From NCBI GenBank assembly GCA_946480825.1, contig CAMLLG010000094.1, positions 1 to 11,503 of the forward strand: a stretch of 11,503 bases of DNA, read 5' to 3'. The stretch is from an uncultured Lysobacteraceae bacterium. Its GTDB lineage: Bacteria > Pseudomonadota > Gammaproteobacteria > Xanthomonadales > Xanthomonadaceae. Positions 1 to 6,537 of this stretch are shown here, piece after piece. The position numbers and the translations under genes are program-made. Numbering within the stretch: the first letter of the stretch is position 1; the number at the start of each line of letters is the position of its first letter. The notes under the pieces were generated by a model. It ran no database searches and was not told the origin of the DNA. It saw nothing but the letters and a program-made list of their open reading frames with translations.

Positions 1-67
1 GGGCCTGGCGAAGGACGCTCTCGGGCAGGGTGGCGGGACCGGCACTGAAGTTGAAGGCGCGCGACAT
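1..67 (-). CDS. serC: phosphoserine aminotransferase, N-terminal fragment
   Basis: Only the first 22 codons are inside the window; the gene continues past the left edge. Reading the minus strand from the ATG at 67 gives [19 protein letters not shown] and then RQA. This is the signature N-terminus of SerC; the E. coli protein begins with a very similar FNFSSGPAMLP stretch. SerC is a PLP-dependent cytosolic enzyme that makes 3-phosphoserine from 3-phosphohydroxypyruvate and also serves the vitamin B6 pathway. A weak GGAA about 7 bases before the ATG is the only ribosome-site candidate. The gene is divergent from msrP, with 165 bp between the two starts. Function is inferred from this short but very characteristic stretch; PLP-binding and catalytic residues are not visible. 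Confidence 0.85.
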   Translation of the reverse strand, partial: MSRAFNFSAGPATLPESVLRQA

Positions 68-193
68 CGGACGTTCCAGGGCGTGAGGGGTGGGCCCCGG
101 AGTATGCCGCAGCGCAGCATGGTTGTGGGCGCATGCGGATGCCGAAAAGAAATTTGCAGATGCCGCGCAACCAATGGCCTTCGACCAACGTCT

Positions 194-199
194 TATGAT
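194..199 (+). promoter_or_regulatory. possible -10 box for msrP
   Basis: TATGAT at 194-199 matches the sigma-70 -10 consensus at five of six positions and lies about 33 bases before the preferred msrP start. No convincing -35 hexamer is found 16-18 bases upstream, so this is only a candidate. The serC-msrP gap (68-232) holds no other clear site. Confidence 0.3.
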
Positions 200-232
200 C
201 GAACCCACATCGCCGTCCCGCCCCGGAGCCCC

Positions 233-1213
233 ATGCCCCTGCCCGCCTCTCTCCGCGACGCCCTGCGCATTCCTGCCGCCGACATCACCGACGAGGCCGT
301 CTATCGGGACCGCCGCCGCCTGCTCGGCCTGATGGCCGCCACGCCGGCGCTGGCCCTGTCCGGTTGCGCCGAGGCCGAGCCGCCGCCCCCGCCGAAGACG
401 GCCGACACCCCCGCGCAGCTGAAATCCGGGTTCCGCACCAGCGAGGAACTCACCCGCTACGAGGATGTGACCACCTACAACAACTTCTACGAGTTCGGTA
501 CCGGCAAGGCCGACCCCTCGCAGGCGGCGAAGACGCTGCGGACCAAGCCCTGGATCGTGGCGGTCGCGGGCGAATGCGCGAAGCCGGGCAAGCTCGAACT
601 GACGGATCTGCTGAAAGGCCTCAAGCCCGAGGAACGGGTGTACCGGCTGCGCTGCGTCGAGGGCTGGTCGATGGTGATCCCGTGGCTCGGCGTGCCGCTG
701 GGCGCGCTGCTGAAGCGCTTCGAACCGACGTCGAAGGCGAAATACGTGGCCTTCACCACGCTCGCAGACCCGAAACAGATGCCGGGCGTGCGCTATGCCT
801 CGATCGACTGGCCCTACGTCGAAGGCCTGCGCATCGACGAGGCCATGCATCCCCTGACCCTGTTCGCCACCGGCATGTACGGCAAGCCGATGCCGCAGCA
901 GAACGGCGCCCCGGTGCGGCTGGTGGTCCCGTGGAAATACGGCTTCAAGAGCATCAAGTCGATCGTGGAAATCCGTTTCGTCGAGAAGATGCCGCCGACC
1001 TCCTGGAACCAGTTGCAACCCGAGGAGTACGGGTTCTTCAGCAACGTCAATCCGAACGTCGACCACCCTCGCTGGAGCCAGAAGACCGAACGGCGGATCA
1101 GCGGCACCGCCAGCAAGCTGTTCGCGGAACGCATCCCGACCCGGATGTTCAACGGCTACGCCGAGCAGGTGGCGGGCATGTACAAAGGCCTCGATCTGAA
1201 GAAATGGTTCTGA
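233..1213 (+). CDS. msrP: protein-methionine-sulfoxide reductase, catalytic subunit MsrP (YedY)
   Basis: This is the periplasmic Mo-molybdopterin enzyme that reduces methionine sulfoxide in oxidised envelope proteins, with electrons from the membrane partner MsrQ. The 326-residue product is close in length and sequence to E. coli YedY. Shared blocks include YNNFYEFG, the [11 protein letters not shown] segment with Cys141 as the expected Mo ligand, the [17 protein letters not shown] block, and [11 protein letters not shown] followed by FNGYAEQVA near the end. A twin-arginine signal is visible: R27-R28-R29 followed by LLGL and a short hydrophobic run. The run ends in L42-S43-G44-C45, which fits a lipobox, so a Tat-exported lipoprotein is possible. 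The ATG at 233 is preferred over in-frame upstream ATGs because a GGAG (225-228) precedes it and it gives a normal Tat N-region. msrQ follows after 85 bp, probably in one transcript. Confidence 0.97.
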   Translation: MPLPASLRDALRIPAADITDEAVYRDRRRLLGLMAATPALALSGCAEAEPPPPPKTADTPAQLKSGFRTSEELTRYEDVTTYNNFYEFGTGKADPSQAAKTLRTKPWIVAVAGECAKPGKLELTDLLKGLKPEERVYRLRCVEGWSMVIPWLGVPLGALLKRFEPTSKAKYVAFTTLADPKQMPGVRYASIDWPYVEGLRIDEAMHPLTLFATGMYGKPMPQQNGAPVRLVVPWKYGFKSIKSIVEIRFVEKMPPTSWNQLQPEEYGFFSNVNPNVDHPRWSQKTERRISGTASKLFAERIPTRMFNGYAEQVAGMYKGLDLKKWF

Positions 1214-1230
1214 AGGCTACTACCGGAAGC

Positions 1231-1260
1231 CGTCATCCCGAAACCGAAGGCGAGGGATCC
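1231..1260. repeat. small imperfect inverted repeat, REP-like
   Basis: The msrP-msrQ gap contains GTCATCCCG and, after 12 bases, CGAGGGATCC; the arms ATCCC and GGGAT can pair. The layout resembles the dispersed intergenic repeats of many GC-rich proteobacteria (GTCATCCC...GGGATCC), but the arms are short and degraded. One copy in one window cannot prove that it is a repeat family. It has no following U-run, so it is not read as a terminator. Confidence 0.3.
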
Positions 1261-1298
1261 GCTTTTCCCTGCGCTGCGATGCCCCCTGAAACCGCCTG

Positions 1299-1958
1299 AT
1301 GCCCACATCCTCGCCCCGCCTCATCGCCGCCAAAACGCTCGTGCACGGACTGTGCCTGACACCGTTGGCGATCCTCTCCTGGCAGTTCTGGGACGTGTTC
1401 CGCACCGGCAGCGACGCCCTCGGCGCCGATCCCGTGGCCGAGGTCGAACACCGGCTGGGCATCTGGGCGCTGCGCTTCCTCTTGATCGCGCTCGCGGTCA
1501 CGCCGCTGCGCCAGCTCAGCAGACAGGCAGTGCTGCTGCGGTTCCGGCGCATGCTCGGGCTGTACGCGTTCGCCTACGCCACCCTGCACCTCGCCGCGTA
1601 TCTGGCGCTGGACCTGCGCGGCTACTGGCTGCAGATCTTCGAGGAGATCGCGAAACGTCCCTACATCACCATCGGTTTCGCCGCGTGGCTGCTGCTGGTA
1701 CCGCTGGCGATCACCTCGACCCAAGGCTGGATGCGCCGTCTCGGCCGGCGCTGGGGCCAACTGCACATGCTGGTCTACGCCATCGCCGTGTTCGCGGTGC
1801 TGCACTTCTGGTGGCTGGTGAAATCGGACATCCGCGAGCCGGCGCTGTACGCCGGAATCCTCGCGGTGCTGCTGGGCTGGCGGCTCTGGAAGCGCTGGCG
1901 CAAGCCGGGTCAGGCAGCCGGAAAACCGGTGCGATCAGTCGCCGCCCAGCAGCAATAG
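1299..1958 (+). CDS. msrQ: haem-b membrane subunit MsrQ (YedZ) of the MsrPQ system
   Basis: MsrQ is the inner-membrane cytochrome b that passes electrons from the respiratory chain to MsrP. The 219-residue product has several hydrophobic helices (about 14-32, 54-70, 87-104, 122-139, 156-173 and 182-198). It carries the ferric-reductase-like histidines at the expected places: His97 in TLHLAAY, His156 in QLHMLVY and His169 in VLHFWW, with spacing close to that of the histidines in E. coli YedZ. The segment RRMLGLYAFAYATLH is typical of the family. It follows msrP, as it does in most genomes. No strong Shine-Dalgarno precedes the ATG. The last 24 bp overlap the 3' end of the convergent FHA gene. 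Confidence 0.95.
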   Translation: MPTSSPRLIAAKTLVHGLCLTPLAILSWQFWDVFRTGSDALGADPVAEVEHRLGIWALRFLLIALAVTPLRQLSRQAVLLRFRRMLGLYAFAYATLHLAAYLALDLRGYWLQIFEEIAKRPYITIGFAAWLLLVPLAITSTQGWMRRLGRRWGQLHMLVYAIAVFAVLHFWWLVKSDIREPALYAGILAVLLGWRLWKRWRKPGQAAGKPVRSVAAQQQ

Positions 1959-2744
1959 GCCGGCGATCGCCGCCGCGAGCAGAGCCGCGGTCAACAGCAG
2001 CCAAGGCAGACGGCGACCGCGGCGGCGCGGCGGCGGTGCGGCCTCGACGGGCCCCTCGTTCCCGGCGACCCGGGTCAACAGCACGGTATGGGCAGCCGGC
2101 GCTTCGATCACGAACCGGTGATGCACGTCGAACACGATCTGGTCGCCCGGCGACAGCAGCGCATCGCGCACCGCTTCGCCATTGACCACGCTGCCCTCGC
2201 CGCTGCCCAGATCGCGCAGGACCACCTGATTGCCGATCATTTCGATGCGGGCGTGGCGCTCGGCGAAGGCCGGATCGTCGATCCGGATGTCGGCCTCGTC
2301 GCTGCGGCCGATCAGCCGCGGCGCTTCGAGGGTGAAACTGCGGCCGTGATGGCGCCCGCCGACGCCGCGCACCACCACCCGGCAATCGCCTCGGAATTCG
2401 CCCGGCACGTGACGGAGGGCCTCGGGAAGTGCTTCGACCCTGCGCGAGGACACCAGCAGCATCTCCACGCCGTCGAGATAGATGGCATCGCCCAGGCGCA
2501 ACATCGCCATGCGCTTCACCGGACGGCCGTTGACGTGGATGCCGCGGGCGCCGTCGGCCACCGTCATCCACACGCCACGACGATCCACGAACAGCCGGAC
2601 CGACGGCGCCTCGTCGTCGCCCACCAGACCGACGGTATCGCCGATGCGGCCGATGGCATGGACTCCCGAGCCGAGCGGCATTTCGGGGTGATGGTGTTCG
2701 GGGAAACGCAGTTTCAGACCTTCCATGCGGCCGCAATCTACCAT
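1935..2744 (-). CDS. tandem FHA-domain protein with C-terminal membrane anchor
   Basis: FHA domains bind phosphothreonine peptides in Ser/Thr-kinase signalling and secretion systems. The second FHA is clear: LIGRSDEADIRIDDPAFAERH at about 144-164, with Gly146-Arg147-Ser148 and His164, then LRDLGSGEGSVVNGE at 176-190. The first half (about 27-99) keeps the fold pattern (GRIGDTVGL, then GIHVNGRPV and RLGDAIYLDG) but lacks the GRS...H core, so it is probably a degenerate FHA. A Pro/Arg-rich linker (237-247) precedes one hydrophobic helix (about 248-266), which ends almost at the C-terminus and would leave the FHA part in the cytoplasm. AAGGGA about 10 bases before the ATG at 2744 supports this start; the ATG at 2726 (MEGLKLRF) is a real alternative. 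No kinase or phosphatase lies nearby, so the partner is unknown. Confidence 0.9.
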   Translation of the reverse strand: MVDCGRMEGLKLRFPEHHHPEMPLGSGVHAIGRIGDTVGLVGDDEAPSVRLFVDRRGVWMTVADGARGIHVNGRPVKRMAMLRLGDAIYLDGVEMLLVSSRRVEALPEALRHVPGEFRGDCRVVVRGVGGRHHGRSFTLEAPRLIGRSDEADIRIDDPAFAERHARIEMIGNQVVLRDLGSGEGSVVNGEAVRDALLSPGDQIVFDVHHRFVIEAPAAHTVLLTRVAGNEGPVEAAPPPRRRGRRLPWLLLTAALLAAAIAGLLLLGGD

Positions 2745-2767
2745 GGCCCGTGCGTCCCTTGGCCCCG

Positions 2768-2796
2768 GCGACAGACGGAAGCGCTGCGGCTAGACT
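2768..2796 (+). promoter_or_regulatory. putative sigma-70 promoter of the PHA-system gene
   Basis: GCGACA (2768-2773) and TAGACT (2791-2796) are separated by exactly 17 bases; each matches its consensus at four of six positions. Transcription would start near 2803, about 100 bases before the start codon, so the 14-bp tandem repeat would lie in the leader. Confidence 0.4.
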
Positions 2797-2828
2797 TCCG
2801 CAGCCGGCGCCGTTCCGCCGCATCGTCT

Positions 2829-2898
2829 CGATCCATTCCAGCCGATCCATTCCAGCCGATCCTTTCGGCCCGACCGCTTCGGCCCAACCAGTCCAGGG
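2829..2898. repeat. 14-bp tandem repeat, about five units
   Basis: CGATCCATTCCAGC occurs twice back to back (2829-2842 and 2843-2856). It is followed by the related CGATCCTTTCGGCC (2857-2870) and CGACCGCTTCGGCC (2871-2884), and more loosely by CAACCAGTCCAGGG (2885-2898). The array ends on the ribosome-binding site of the PHA-system gene. The first two units are identical and later ones diverge. Confidence 0.8.
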
Positions 2899-2905
2899 GA
2901 GTTCC

Positions 2906-3181
2906 ATGTCCGGCATCGACATTCATCATTCGCATTCCCTGCCGCATGCCAAGGCGCGCAAGGCGGTCGAGGAAGTCGCGAAGAAACTCGCCGAACGCTT
3001 CGAGATCGAATACGAATGGGACGGCGACGACCTGCATTTCAACCGTTCCGGCGTCGACGGCAAGATCGCGCTGAAACCGAAGGAACTGCACGTCACTGCC
3101 AAGCTCGGCTTCTTCGTCTCGGCCTTCAAGGGCCCGATCGAGAACGAAATCCAGCGCGTCCTGGACGAACGTTTCAGCTGA
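2906..3181 (+). CDS. polyhydroxyalkanoic acid system family protein (PHA_gran_rgn type)
   Basis: This 91-residue protein belongs to the small family annotated as polyhydroxyalkanoic acid system protein (PF09650), often encoded near phasins. Its biochemical role is not established. Visible family features are the N-terminal IDIHHSHSLPHAKARKAVEE, a YEWDGDDLHFNRSGVDGKI core, and the C-terminal LGFFVSAFKGPIENEIQRVLDE. It has no signal peptide or membrane segment and should be cytosolic or granule-bound. The ATG at 2906 is chosen because AGGGGAG (2895-2901) lies just upstream and the family starts here; the longer frame back to 2750 is not conserved-looking. Its stop lies only 10 bp from the stop of the convergent FFLEELY-motif gene. 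A phasin is encoded 2.5 kb further on, which fits a granule role. Confidence 0.9.
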   Translation: MSGIDIHHSHSLPHAKARKAVEEVAKKLAERFEIEYEWDGDDLHFNRSGVDGKIALKPKELHVTAKLGFFVSAFKGPIENEIQRVLDERFS

Positions 3182-3191
3182 GCGCGACGCT

Positions 3192-3998
3192 TCAGCGATT
3201 GCGCATGCGTATGCGTTTTTCGCCCGGGGGATGGGCGTCGGGCAGCGGCTCGAAAGGCTTCGGATGGTCGGCGAACAGGCGCCGCGACACTTCGCGTTCG
3301 CTGCGCTCGATATCGGCGATGAAATCGGCGACATCGTCCAGTTCGGCATAAGCGCCGAAACCGCGTTCCAGAAACGACTGCAGCTCGCCGAAACCGGCCG
3401 CGCGCGCGGGACCGCGCAGCACGCCGAGCAGGGTCGAGACGCCGCGGGTGCGCAGCGCATGGCCCAGACCGTAACCGGCGACCACGATCAGATCGATCTG
3501 GTGAGCCCGCAGACGCGGCAGCCCCACCTCGCGGTACGCCTTCGCGTAGAGCGCATCGTCCAGCGTGGTGCGGCGCGGCGCCAGCCGCTGCAGCGCCTCG
3601 GCCATGCGCAGATCGAACGCATGGCTGAGCGTGCCCAGTTCGATCGCGTCCGCCAGGGTTTCCAGCAGGCTCTGCGGCAACAGGCGCTGCATCTTCGGCA
3701 CCACGCGGGCGATGTCGGCATCTCGGCGGCCGAAGTCGCGGTCGCCGTACAGATCGGTGAGGAAGAACCGTGCGGCCGGCGCGCGCTTCGGGTCGTGCAT
3801 GAAACCCTCGAAACTCGCGGCCAGGCGCGCCGCCTGCCAGCGCCGCAGTTCCGGCAGCCAGCGCAGCGCGTTGCGGGGTTCGCGCTTCGGATCGTGGACA
3901 GCCTGATGCCAGGCCAGCCGCTGCGCGAGCACGCGACTGAGCTTGCGTTTGTCGAGTCTGCGGCGGCCATGCGCCAGGTCGGGCGTGACAATCTTCAT
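3192..3998 (-). CDS. FFLEELY-motif family protein, function unknown
   Basis: The 268-residue product has no signal peptide or membrane helix and is rich in Arg and Leu. It resembles the xanthomonad proteins annotated as FFLEELY motif protein; here the motif reads RFFLTDLYG at residues 77-85, so the acidic Glu-Glu pair is replaced by Thr-Asp. Downstream are mostly helical segments, including LLETLADAIELGTLSHAFDLRMAEAL and QIDLIVVAGYGLGHALRTRGVSTLL, and an acidic-basic C-terminus. No enzyme motif is recognised. The ATG at 3998 starts the family-like part (MKIVTPDL); the frame stays open to 4154, but that extension looks non-coding. No strong Shine-Dalgarno is seen. It is divergent from the patatin gene with a 228-bp gap. 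The family name is from memory of annotation practice; the function is not known to me. Confidence 0.8.
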   Translation of the reverse strand: MKIVTPDLAHGRRRLDKRKLSRVLAQRLAWHQAVHDPKREPRNALRWLPELRRWQAARLAASFEGFMHDPKRAPAARFFLTDLYGDRDFGRRDADIARVVPKMQRLLPQSLLETLADAIELGTLSHAFDLRMAEALQRLAPRRTTLDDALYAKAYREVGLPRLRAHQIDLIVVAGYGLGHALRTRGVSTLLGVLRGPARAAGFGELQSFLERGFGAYAELDDVADFIADIERSEREVSRRLFADHPKPFEPLPDAHPPGEKRIRMRNR

Positions 3999-4077
3999 CG
4001 GCTGTGATGATCGGCCCCGCGTCGGCGCGCGGCAAGCCCGGGCCATCGACGCGACCGCTGCCCGCGGGGTTTCGAGC

Positions 4078-4100
4078 GGCGAATCAATGACTTGATCGCC
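4078..4100. promoter_or_regulatory. inverted repeat between divergent genes, possible operator
   Basis: GGCGAATCAA (4078-4087), a TGAC spacer and TTGATCGCC (4092-4100) form a 9-bp dyad that is perfect except for one extra A in the left arm. It lies in the gap shared by the FFLEELY-motif gene and the patatin gene. It has no T-run on either strand, so an operator fits better than a terminator. Binding protein unknown. Confidence 0.35.
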
Positions 4101-4194
4101 GCACGCCACGACCGGAACACGAACGGAACACCAAGGGGATCGGCGGACCTGCATATCCGACCATGGTGCAGGCGCCGCATCGGACCCTTTCGGC

Positions 4195-4200
4195 TACACT
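4195..4200 (+). promoter_or_regulatory. possible -10 box for the patatin gene
   Basis: TACACT at 4195-4200 matches TATAAT at four of six positions and sits 27 bases before the patatin ATG, which would give a leader of about 20 bases. No -35 hexamer is recognisable at the usual distance. Confidence 0.3.
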
Positions 4201-4226
4201 CGGGAAGTTCCCTTCGTATCGACTGC

Positions 4227-5516
4227 ATGCTCTCACTTCACGCCGCCAAGCGGCCGGTTCCGAACAAGACCGGCAAGCGCAAGCCCTCCACCCGCACGCC
4301 CGCCCCTTCCTCCGCACGCATCGGCCTGGCCATCGCGGGCGGCGGACCCATCGGCGCCATGTACGAATTGGGCGCGCTGCGCGCACTCGACGAGGCGCTG
4401 GACGGCATCGACCTGACCCGGATGGATTGTTACGTGGGGGTCAGCAGCGGTGCGTTCCTCGCCGCGGGCCTCGTCAACCGCATGTCCTCCGCAGAGATGT
4501 GCCGGATCTTCATCACCGGCGACAGCGACGACGTGCGGTTCCGGCCGGAGACCTTCCTGCGCCCGGCGATCTTCGAATACATGCGTCGCGCCTCGGCCCT
4601 GCCCCGCCTGACACTGGAGTGGTGGAGCAGCCTGCTGAGTCCGCGCGATTCGCGCCTGTCCGACCTGATGGTCCGCTTCGGCAGCCTCGTCCCGACCGGG
4701 CTGTTCGACAATTCCGAAGTCGAGCGCTTCCTGCGCGAAATCTTCTCGCGCCGTGGCCGCAGCAACGACTTCCGCCAGCTCGAGCGCGAGCTGTACGTGG
4801 TCGCGGTCGACCTCGACAGCGGCGAGGCGGTGCGTTTCGGCGCGGGCGAATGGAAGGACATCCCGATTTCCAAGGCCGTGCAGGCCAGCGCCGCGCTGCC
4901 GGGCCTGTATCCGCCGGTCGAAGTGCGCGGCCGTCACTATGTCGACGGCGCGCTGCGCCGCACCATGCATGCCTCGGTCCTGCTGGAACGCGGCATCGAT
5001 CTGCTGATCGGCATCAATCCTCTCGTGCCCTTCGATTCGACCAAGGTCGACAGCGACGCCGGACATCACGGCGGAGTGGATCCGCATCGGATCTGGCAGG
5101 GCGGTCTGCCGGCGGTGATGTCGCAGACCTTCCGCACCCTGCTGCAGTCGCGCATGCAGGTCGGCCTGGCGAAATACGCGCAGCAATACCCCGACATCGA
5201 CCAGTTGATCTTCGAGCCCAACTCGAACGACGGCGAGATGTTCTTCACCAACGCCTTCAGCTTCTCCAACCGCCGCCGGGTCTGCCAGCTGGGATATCGC
5301 AACACCCTGCAGGACCTGCGCAACCGCGCCGATGCGCTGGGTCCGGTGCTGGCGGCGCACGGGATCCGCCTCCGCGAGGATGTCCTCAACGATCGTCACC
5401 GTACCGTGCTCAGCAGCCTCGGCGAAGCCCCGCCGCGCAGCACCGAAACCACCGCCCGCCTGCGTCGTGCGCTGGACGAAACCGAACACTTGATTCGGCG
5501 GCGCGAGGGCGGCTGA
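4227..5516 (+). CDS. patatin-like phospholipase / acyl hydrolase
   Basis: Patatin-type lipases release fatty acids from phospholipids or acylglycerols using a Ser-Asp dyad. All key elements are present in the 429-residue product. The oxyanion-hole glycine loop GGGPIGAMYELG is at 38-49, the nucleophile elbow is G71-V-S73-S-G75, and the catalytic Asp is D240 in VDGALRR. The Ser/Pro/Lys-rich first 30 residues are not a Sec signal, so a cytosolic or membrane-peripheral enzyme is expected. The region 90-190 would form a lid-like insertion; the C-terminal 150 residues (from about 265) are an extension beyond the minimal patatin fold. The ATG at 4227 is chosen as the last one before the conserved domain; the 45 codons upstream are Arg-rich and carry the presumed promoter. 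A phasin gene follows after 173 bp. The substrate is not shown; storage or membrane lipid is inferred. Confidence 0.95.
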   Translation: MLSLHAAKRPVPNKTGKRKPSTRTPAPSSARIGLAIAGGGPIGAMYELGALRALDEALDGIDLTRMDCYVGVSSGAFLAAGLVNRMSSAEMCRIFITGDSDDVRFRPETFLRPAIFEYMRRASALPRLTLEWWSSLLSPRDSRLSDLMVRFGSLVPTGLFDNSEVERFLREIFSRRGRSNDFRQLERELYVVAVDLDSGEAVRFGAGEWKDIPISKAVQASAALPGLYPPVEVRGRHYVDGALRRTMHASVLLERGIDLLIGINPLVPFDSTKVDSDAGHHGGVDPHRIWQGGLPAVMSQTFRTLLQSRMQVGLAKYAQQYPDIDQLIFEPNSNDGEMFFTNAFSFSNRRRVCQLGYRNTLQDLRNRADALGPVLAAHGIRLREDVLNDRHRTVLSSLGEAPPRSTETTARLRRALDETEHLIRRREGG

Positions 5517-5689
5517 GCGCGGAAAAGCGCTTCGCGGATGCCGCTCCGGCGCGGCGTTTCCCACCGGGTCGTGCGATTCCCGTCTTCGGGTCGAGTCGCG
5601 CACGCCGCATCAGCGCCTCTTCGTGTGAATACTCTAGACAAGCGGCGCATTCTGCCGCGCAATCGATCACGCGCCCGCCGGGAGGGCAT

Positions 5690-6229
5690 ATGGCCAAGTT
5701 CAAGAAAACCACCGCGAAGAAGACCAGCACCAAGACGTCGAAGGCCGAAGCCGAACGACTGTCCAACTCGCTCAGCGAATCCGCCCAGCAGATCTGGCTC
5801 GCCGGCGTCGGCGCCTTCTCCCGCGCACAGGCCGAAGGCACCAAATTGTTCGAAGGCCTGGTGAAGGAAGGCATGGGTCTGGAGCAGACCGTGCGCAAGT
5901 TCGCCGGCGGCCGCGCCGAAGTGGTCCGCGACGTGGTCGAGAGCCGCGTCGGCCAGGCCCGCGAACGCGCCACCGACACCTGGGACAAGCTGGAGAAGGT
6001 CTTCGAAGACCGCGTCCAGCGCGCACTGGTCAAGCTCGGCGTGCCGAGCCGCGAAGACCTCAACGATCTCAGCGGCCGCGTCGAAGCGCTGACCGCCGAA
6101 CTGCGCCGCCAAGGCGGCAAGCCGGCCGCCGCGCCGCGCAAGGCCGCGAAAGCGACGAAGACGGCAGCGCCGGCCAAGGCTCCCGCCAAGCGTACGCGCA
6201 AGGCCAAACCGGCCGCCCCCGCGGAATAA
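5690..6229 (+). CDS. phasin (PHA granule-associated protein, PhaF type)
   Basis: Phasins coat storage granules, and PhaF-type members also carry a histone-like tail that ties granules to DNA. The 179-residue product has a Lys/Thr-rich start (2-18), then the phasin signature SAQQIWLAGVGAFSRAQAEG (31-50) followed by KLFEGLVKEG. A long amphipathic helix or coiled coil follows (about 51-140, including a leucine-spaced segment LNDLSGRVEALTAELRR). The tail is Ala/Lys/Pro-rich (143-179) with repeated AAKA/APAK units. The GGAGGG at 5681-5686 fixes the start at 5690. The gene ends with TAA immediately followed by TGA. No PHA synthase is in the window, so the granule content (PHA or neutral lipid) is open. 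It converges on the fatty acyl reductase gene 308 bp away. Confidence 0.95.
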   Translation: MAKFKKTTAKKTSTKTSKAEAERLSNSLSESAQQIWLAGVGAFSRAQAEGTKLFEGLVKEGMGLEQTVRKFAGGRAEVVRDVVESRVGQARERATDTWDKLEKVFEDRVQRALVKLGVPSREDLNDLSGRVEALTAELRRQGGKPAAAPRKAAKATKTAAPAKAPAKRTRKAKPAAPAE

Positions 6230-6317
6230 TGAACGGCGCGGGGAAGCGCAATCGTATGCATTCCCTGCGCAATCCCTGCCTCTGTTAGGTTTCGACTGTC
6301 GCGCCCCCATCTCTCTC

Positions 6318-6431
6318 GCGTCGCGCAAGCGACGCACCCATTGGCGGCCCAGGCCGTCTTTGACCCGCCCACCGACGACGAAGACCGTAGCTCCCCTCCC
6401 CTCACGGCTTCAGGTAGGCGGGTTTCTTTTT
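6318..6431 (+). ncRNA. candidate small RNA ending in a C/U-rich-loop hairpin
   Basis: The 308-bp gap 6230-6537 has no CDS but clear RNA structure on the plus strand. Hairpin 1 (6318-6335) has a perfect 7-bp GCGTCGC stem with a GCAA tetraloop. Hairpin 2 (6343-6358) pairs GGCGG with CCGTC. Hairpin 3 is the intrinsic terminator at 6363-6431, with an apical loop of CTCCCCTCCCCTC type. This may be a processed 3' end of the phasin mRNA or an independent transcript. The only promoter candidate is a weak extended -10 (TGT followed by TAGGTT, 6283-6291), so the 5' end is a guess. The C/U-rich loop is complementary to Shine-Dalgarno sequences, a trait seen in several known bacterial small RNAs. Confidence 0.35.
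6363..6431 (+). terminator. intrinsic terminator with long two-tier stem
   Basis: ACCCGCC (6363-6369) pairs with GGCGGGT (6417-6423). After one mismatch ACC pairs with GGT, and inside an internal loop GAAG-A-CCGT (6380-6388) pairs with ACGGCTTC (6404-6411). The apical loop is 15 bases. TTTCTTTTT (6423-6431) follows at once. It would end transcription coming from the phasin gene or from the candidate small RNA. Confidence 0.65.
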
Positions 6432-6475
6432 GTCTTCGGAAAGCCAAGAACGCCGCAACCTCGCGAGCGATGTAT

Positions 6476-6514
6476 GAAAACGAAAGGCAGCCATGCGGCT
6501 GCCTTTCGCGTTTT
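6476..6514. terminator. bidirectional intrinsic terminator between phasin and reductase genes
   Basis: CGAAAGGCAGCC (6481-6492), loop ATGC, and GGCTGCCTTTCG (6497-6508) form a perfect 12-bp stem. It is flanked by AAAA on the left and TTTT on the right, so it works for either strand. Its main job is probably to end the reductase transcript, whose stop codon is 30 bp away. Confidence 0.85.
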
Positions 6515-6537
6515 CGACGATGCAGAGCGTCGCCGGC

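Noticed and set aside
83..232. N-terminal extension of msrP by 50 codons
   Set aside because: The frame is open but Arg/Cys-rich with no family resemblance, lacks a ribosome site and would bury the Tat signal; the ATG at 233 has GGAG upstream.
1233..1805. Long minus-strand frame opposite msrQ
   Set aside because: Its Gln/Arg/Asp-rich composition is typical of the antisense of a GC-rich gene, and msrQ on the other strand is unambiguous.
2750..2905. Longer start for the PHA-system protein
   Set aside because: The extra 52 codons would translate the promoter and tandem repeat, and a strong AGGGGAG sits before the ATG at 2906.
3177..3196. Hairpin GCTGAGC/GCTTCAGC over both convergent stop codons as a terminator
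   Set aside because: The stem is short with a bulge, and no T-run follows on either strand.
5570..5605. Hairpin GTGCG...CCCG-TCTT-CGGG...CGCAC after the patatin gene as a terminator
   Set aside because: Arms are interrupted and no T-run follows; read-through into the phasin gene is possible.
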